Below, one piece after another: positions 61,962 to 64,000 of a DNA stretch of 64,000 nucleotides. The stretch covers positions 1,488,001 through 1,552,000 of the forward strand of contig NZ_CP009962.1 of assembly GCF_000786695.1 (NCBI RefSeq). The letters run 5' to 3'. The translations under genes were made by a program, and so were the position numbers. Numbering within the stretch: the first letter of the stretch is position 1; every line of letters starts with the position of its first letter. The notes below the pieces were generated by a model. It was given only the letters and a program-made list of their open reading frames with translations, did not search any database and was not told the origin of the DNA. Source of the stretch: Collimonas arenae. Lineage in GTDB: Bacteria; Pseudomonadota; Gammaproteobacteria; Burkholderiales; Burkholderiaceae_D.

Positions 61962-63851
61962 ATGACACAGCAACAGTCAATTGTCGTTCCCATCGCACTG
62001 TCGCGTACCAACACCGCGACGCTCACTTTGCCGTGGTTCGTGCAGCGCACTGAATACCTGCCTGCCCCGGCAACGTATAAGCCGCTCGTCAACGGCGAGG
62101 AAGCTTTCGGTGCTGTCTACGACGCGATCCTCGCGGCGCAGCATACGGTGGATATCATTTGCTGGGGCTTCCAGCCTTCGATGCAGTTCAAACGCGGTCC
62201 CGGGGTAAGCGCTCTATGCATCGGTGACCTGCTCATCAAAAAGGGGCGGGAAGGCGTGAAAATCCGTTTGCTGTGCTGGGCAGATTTTCTGCACCTTGCG
62301 CAAGCGTCGGAAAACTCCACGCCCGGTGACGGCTTCTGGCGAAGCCTTTCTACTCAGAATGAAAATAACACGCAGCGCGAATACGACCGCAACTGGTACT
62401 ACCAGGCTCGCGCAGCAGGGTCGCCGGAGCAACAAGAATTTATTGGTAATCTCAGGGCGACTACGACAGCACATTCACAGGATGTAAGCGCGCGGCCTCA
62501 GTTAACCGTGCCGCCCTTGAAGAACATTCAAGTGGGCACCCGGGATTTTTCTCTCTCTGACCGTGCGGAGATTGTCTACCGGGAATTAATGCATCGCTCG
62601 GACAAAGATCTGAGCAAAATAGCTGTCGTAGGTAGTTTTGGTTTAGAACCATCACATCATCAGAAAATGATTCTGGTGGACTATGAGGCGCCGGAGCAAG
62701 CACTGGGTTTTGTCATGGGCCACAATACGCTCGACACCTACTGGGACAACGATGCCCATGGTTATGCACGCATGCATCCAAACTTCGGGCGTAACGGCGA
62801 GACGCCGCGCCAGGACATGTCCAGCCTCGTCACAGGGCCGGTGCTGGCGTATCTGAATGAGAATTTCTGTCAAGCCTGGAAGCGCACCACCAACGTTGAC
62901 TTGCTGTCCAAGCGCAAACCGCTTGCGTCTGCCCTGAAAGTGCGTCGCGACATGGGAACCGCTGTCATGGCGCAAATCACCCGCACCCAGTCGCAAGAAG
63001 GTAAGCAGGATATCAAGACGCTGTACCTGCAAGCCGCAAACAACGCGACGCAGTTTATTTACATCGAGAACCAGTATTTCAGGTGGAGCGCGCTGGCCAC
63101 GCAAATCAAGGCGATTGCCAAGCGCCATGTTGAATGGGGACGCGATCCCGGCCAGGACGGACCCATCCATCTGTTTGTCGTGACCAATTCGAGTGATGAG
63201 GGTATGGGTGACGGCACGGTAAGCACCTACAACATGCTCAACAGTCTTGGACGTGCAGACGTGATACCCGGTGTGGCAAGACTCGAGCGCGACGATCAAT
63301 TGCTGGCGCAACGCGATGCCGCCCAGCAGCAACTGGAGCGCGCGCAAATGACGCGACAATATGTTGACAGCGACAAGCAGGTGCAAATGGCGCAGCAAAA
63401 ACTGGATACGGTCAATCAGCAGCTCAGTGAAAACAAGAAGGCGATCATTCCAATGGAAATTCCCGGCCTGAAAGTCCATGTGTGTACTTTGGTTGCACCT
63501 GATTCGCCCGCAGATGCCTGGATGCCGGTGTACGTGCACAGCAAGATTATGATTGTCGACGATGTTTTTCTGACGCACGGTTCGGCGAATATCAATGTAC
63601 GCAGTATGGAAGTCGATAGTGAACTGAATATTTGCCATGAGAATGCGGCGGTGACGCATCCGTTACGACGACGATTGTGGAATATTCATACCAAAGGACT
63701 GGGGGCGCAGGATAAGGCGGTGGATGCTTTTAAGACCTGGAGAGATATTATTCAGAAAAATTCCGACCGCCAAGCAAGCAAAGTTCAATCTCCATACGCC
63801 TCGTTGGTCGGCTTTTATCGTGCCTCAACAAAACGCAGTCGATTGGACTGA
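61962..63851 (+). CDS. type VI phospholipase D effector, Tle5-like
   Basis: The 629-residue protein has two HKD half-sites: H-H-Q-K-M-I-L-V-D (about 230-238) with the downstream G-H-N-T-L-D-T-Y-W-D, and V-H-S-K-I-M-I-V-D-D (about 523-532) with G-S-A-N-I-N-V-R-S-M. These form one phospholipase D active site, able to cleave membrane phospholipids such as phosphatidylethanolamine. No signal peptide is present, as expected for delivery by VgrG. A Gln-rich coiled segment (about 450-490) precedes the second half. It matches the Tle5 (PldA) group and is presumably loaded on the adjacent VgrG. The effect could be on bacteria or eukaryotic cells. Confidence 0.93.
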   Translation: MTQQQSIVVPIALSRTNTATLTLPWFVQRTEYLPAPATYKPLVNGEEAFGAVYDAILAAQHTVDIICWGFQPSMQFKRGPGVSALCIGDLLIKKGREGVKIRLLCWADFLHLAQASENSTPGDGFWRSLSTQNENNTQREYDRNWYYQARAAGSPEQQEFIGNLRATTTAHSQDVSARPQLTVPPLKNIQVGTRDFSLSDRAEIVYRELMHRSDKDLSKIAVVGSFGLEPSHHQKMILVDYEAPEQALGFVMGHNTLDTYWDNDAHGYARMHPNFGRNGETPRQDMSSLVTGPVLAYLNENFCQAWKRTTNVDLLSKRKPLASALKVRRDMGTAVMAQITRTQSQEGKQDIKTLYLQAANNATQFIYIENQYFRWSALATQIKAIAKRHVEWGRDPGQDGPIHLFVVTNSSDEGMGDGTVSTYNMLNSLGRADVIPGVARLERDDQLLAQRDAAQQQLERAQMTRQYVDSDKQVQMAQQKLDTVNQQLSENKKAIIPMEIPGLKVHVCTLVAPDSPADAWMPVYVHSKIMIVDDVFLTHGSANINVRSMEVDSELNICHENAAVTHPLRRRLWNIHTKGLGAQDKAVDAFKTWRDIIQKNSDRQASKVQSPYASLVGFYRASTKRSRLD

Positions 63852-63854
63852 ACT

Positions 63855-64000
63855 ATGAACCGAACCGTTTTCATCCTTTCGCTTGCATGCCTCCTTTGTT
63901 CTTGTTCAAATAAGGAAAATCCCTTGGCCGATTTACCCGACATGAGCGCCGTGCGCGCCAATCTCGCCTTTACCTGTACCCACGAAGCGGACCATTTACC
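63855..64000 (+). CDS. lipoprotein beside the Tle5 effector, 5' part only
   Basis: Forty-eight codons are visible before the window ends. The start is a lipoprotein signal (M-N-R-T-V-F-I-L-S-L-A-C-L-L-C-S-C-S), then A-D-L-P-D-M-S-A-V-R-A-N-L-A-F-T-C. It begins three bases after the effector stop. Position and export fit an immunity protein that protects the periplasmic face from the phospholipase, or a Sel1-type partner common in these loci. The rest is needed to decide. Confidence 0.75.
   Translation, partial: MNRTVFILSLACLLCSCSNKENPLADLPDMSAVRANLAFTCTHEADHL

Overview
The window looks like chromosome from a betaproteobacterium of the Oxalobacteraceae, most like Collimonas. That placement is inferred from moderately high G+C, the mix of LysR, AraC and HxlR regulators, Tat-exported phospholipase C, secreted M9 collagenase and type VI secretion parts. 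No rRNA, tRNA, CRISPR array or intact insertion sequence was seen.

Layout. 0.1-5.3 kb: a three-repeat trefoil-like protein, a metallophosphoesterase, the divergent lysR/lysA pair and an ammonium transporter. 5.4-10.5 kb: a Tat-exported phospholipase C preceded by a four-unit Pho box, then a divergent stand-alone YcaO-like protein with a GNAT acetyltransferase. 10.7-12.8 kb: an exported creatininase-family protein and an exported beta-propeller. 13.0-22.5 kb: a complete D-xylose module, galM-xylR on the minus strand facing xylAB-xylFGH. 22.6-32.1 kb: an amino-acid exporter, an exported alpha/beta hydrolase, an OmpA-family protein, two exported phosphoesterases (one behind a second Pho box) and a di-haem peroxidase. 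32.2-37.0 kb: LysR and two tandem Tat-exported agmatine-deiminase-type enzymes, a macrodomain protein and a SUMF1-fold protein. 37.1-52.1 kb: small secreted proteins and several regulator/target pairs with unusually clear palindromic operators (LysR/quinone reductase, HxlR/membrane protein, ArsR-SRPBCC-GST), plus a DUF899/DUF2182 pair, a YdgA-type protein, a cytochrome c and a roughly 120-bp inverted-repeat element. 52.2-59.2 kb: a lower-G+C accessory stretch with orphan small proteins, two paralogous zinc-ribbon membrane proteins, a methyltransferase and a collagenase. 59.3-64 kb: a type VI secretion spike (VgrG), a phospholipase D effector of the Tle5 type and the start of a lipoprotein, probably its partner or immunity protein.

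How it fits together. Much of the window concerns what the cell exports or imports: phosphate scavenging from phospholipids under PhoB control, xylose uptake and entry into the pentose phosphate pathway, ammonium uptake, extracellular agmatine or arginine-like substrates, collagen-like protein and antibacterial or anti-eukaryotic lipase delivery. The least explained items are the YcaO-like/GNAT pair, the creatininase/propeller pair and the orphan genes between 52.4 and 59 kb.
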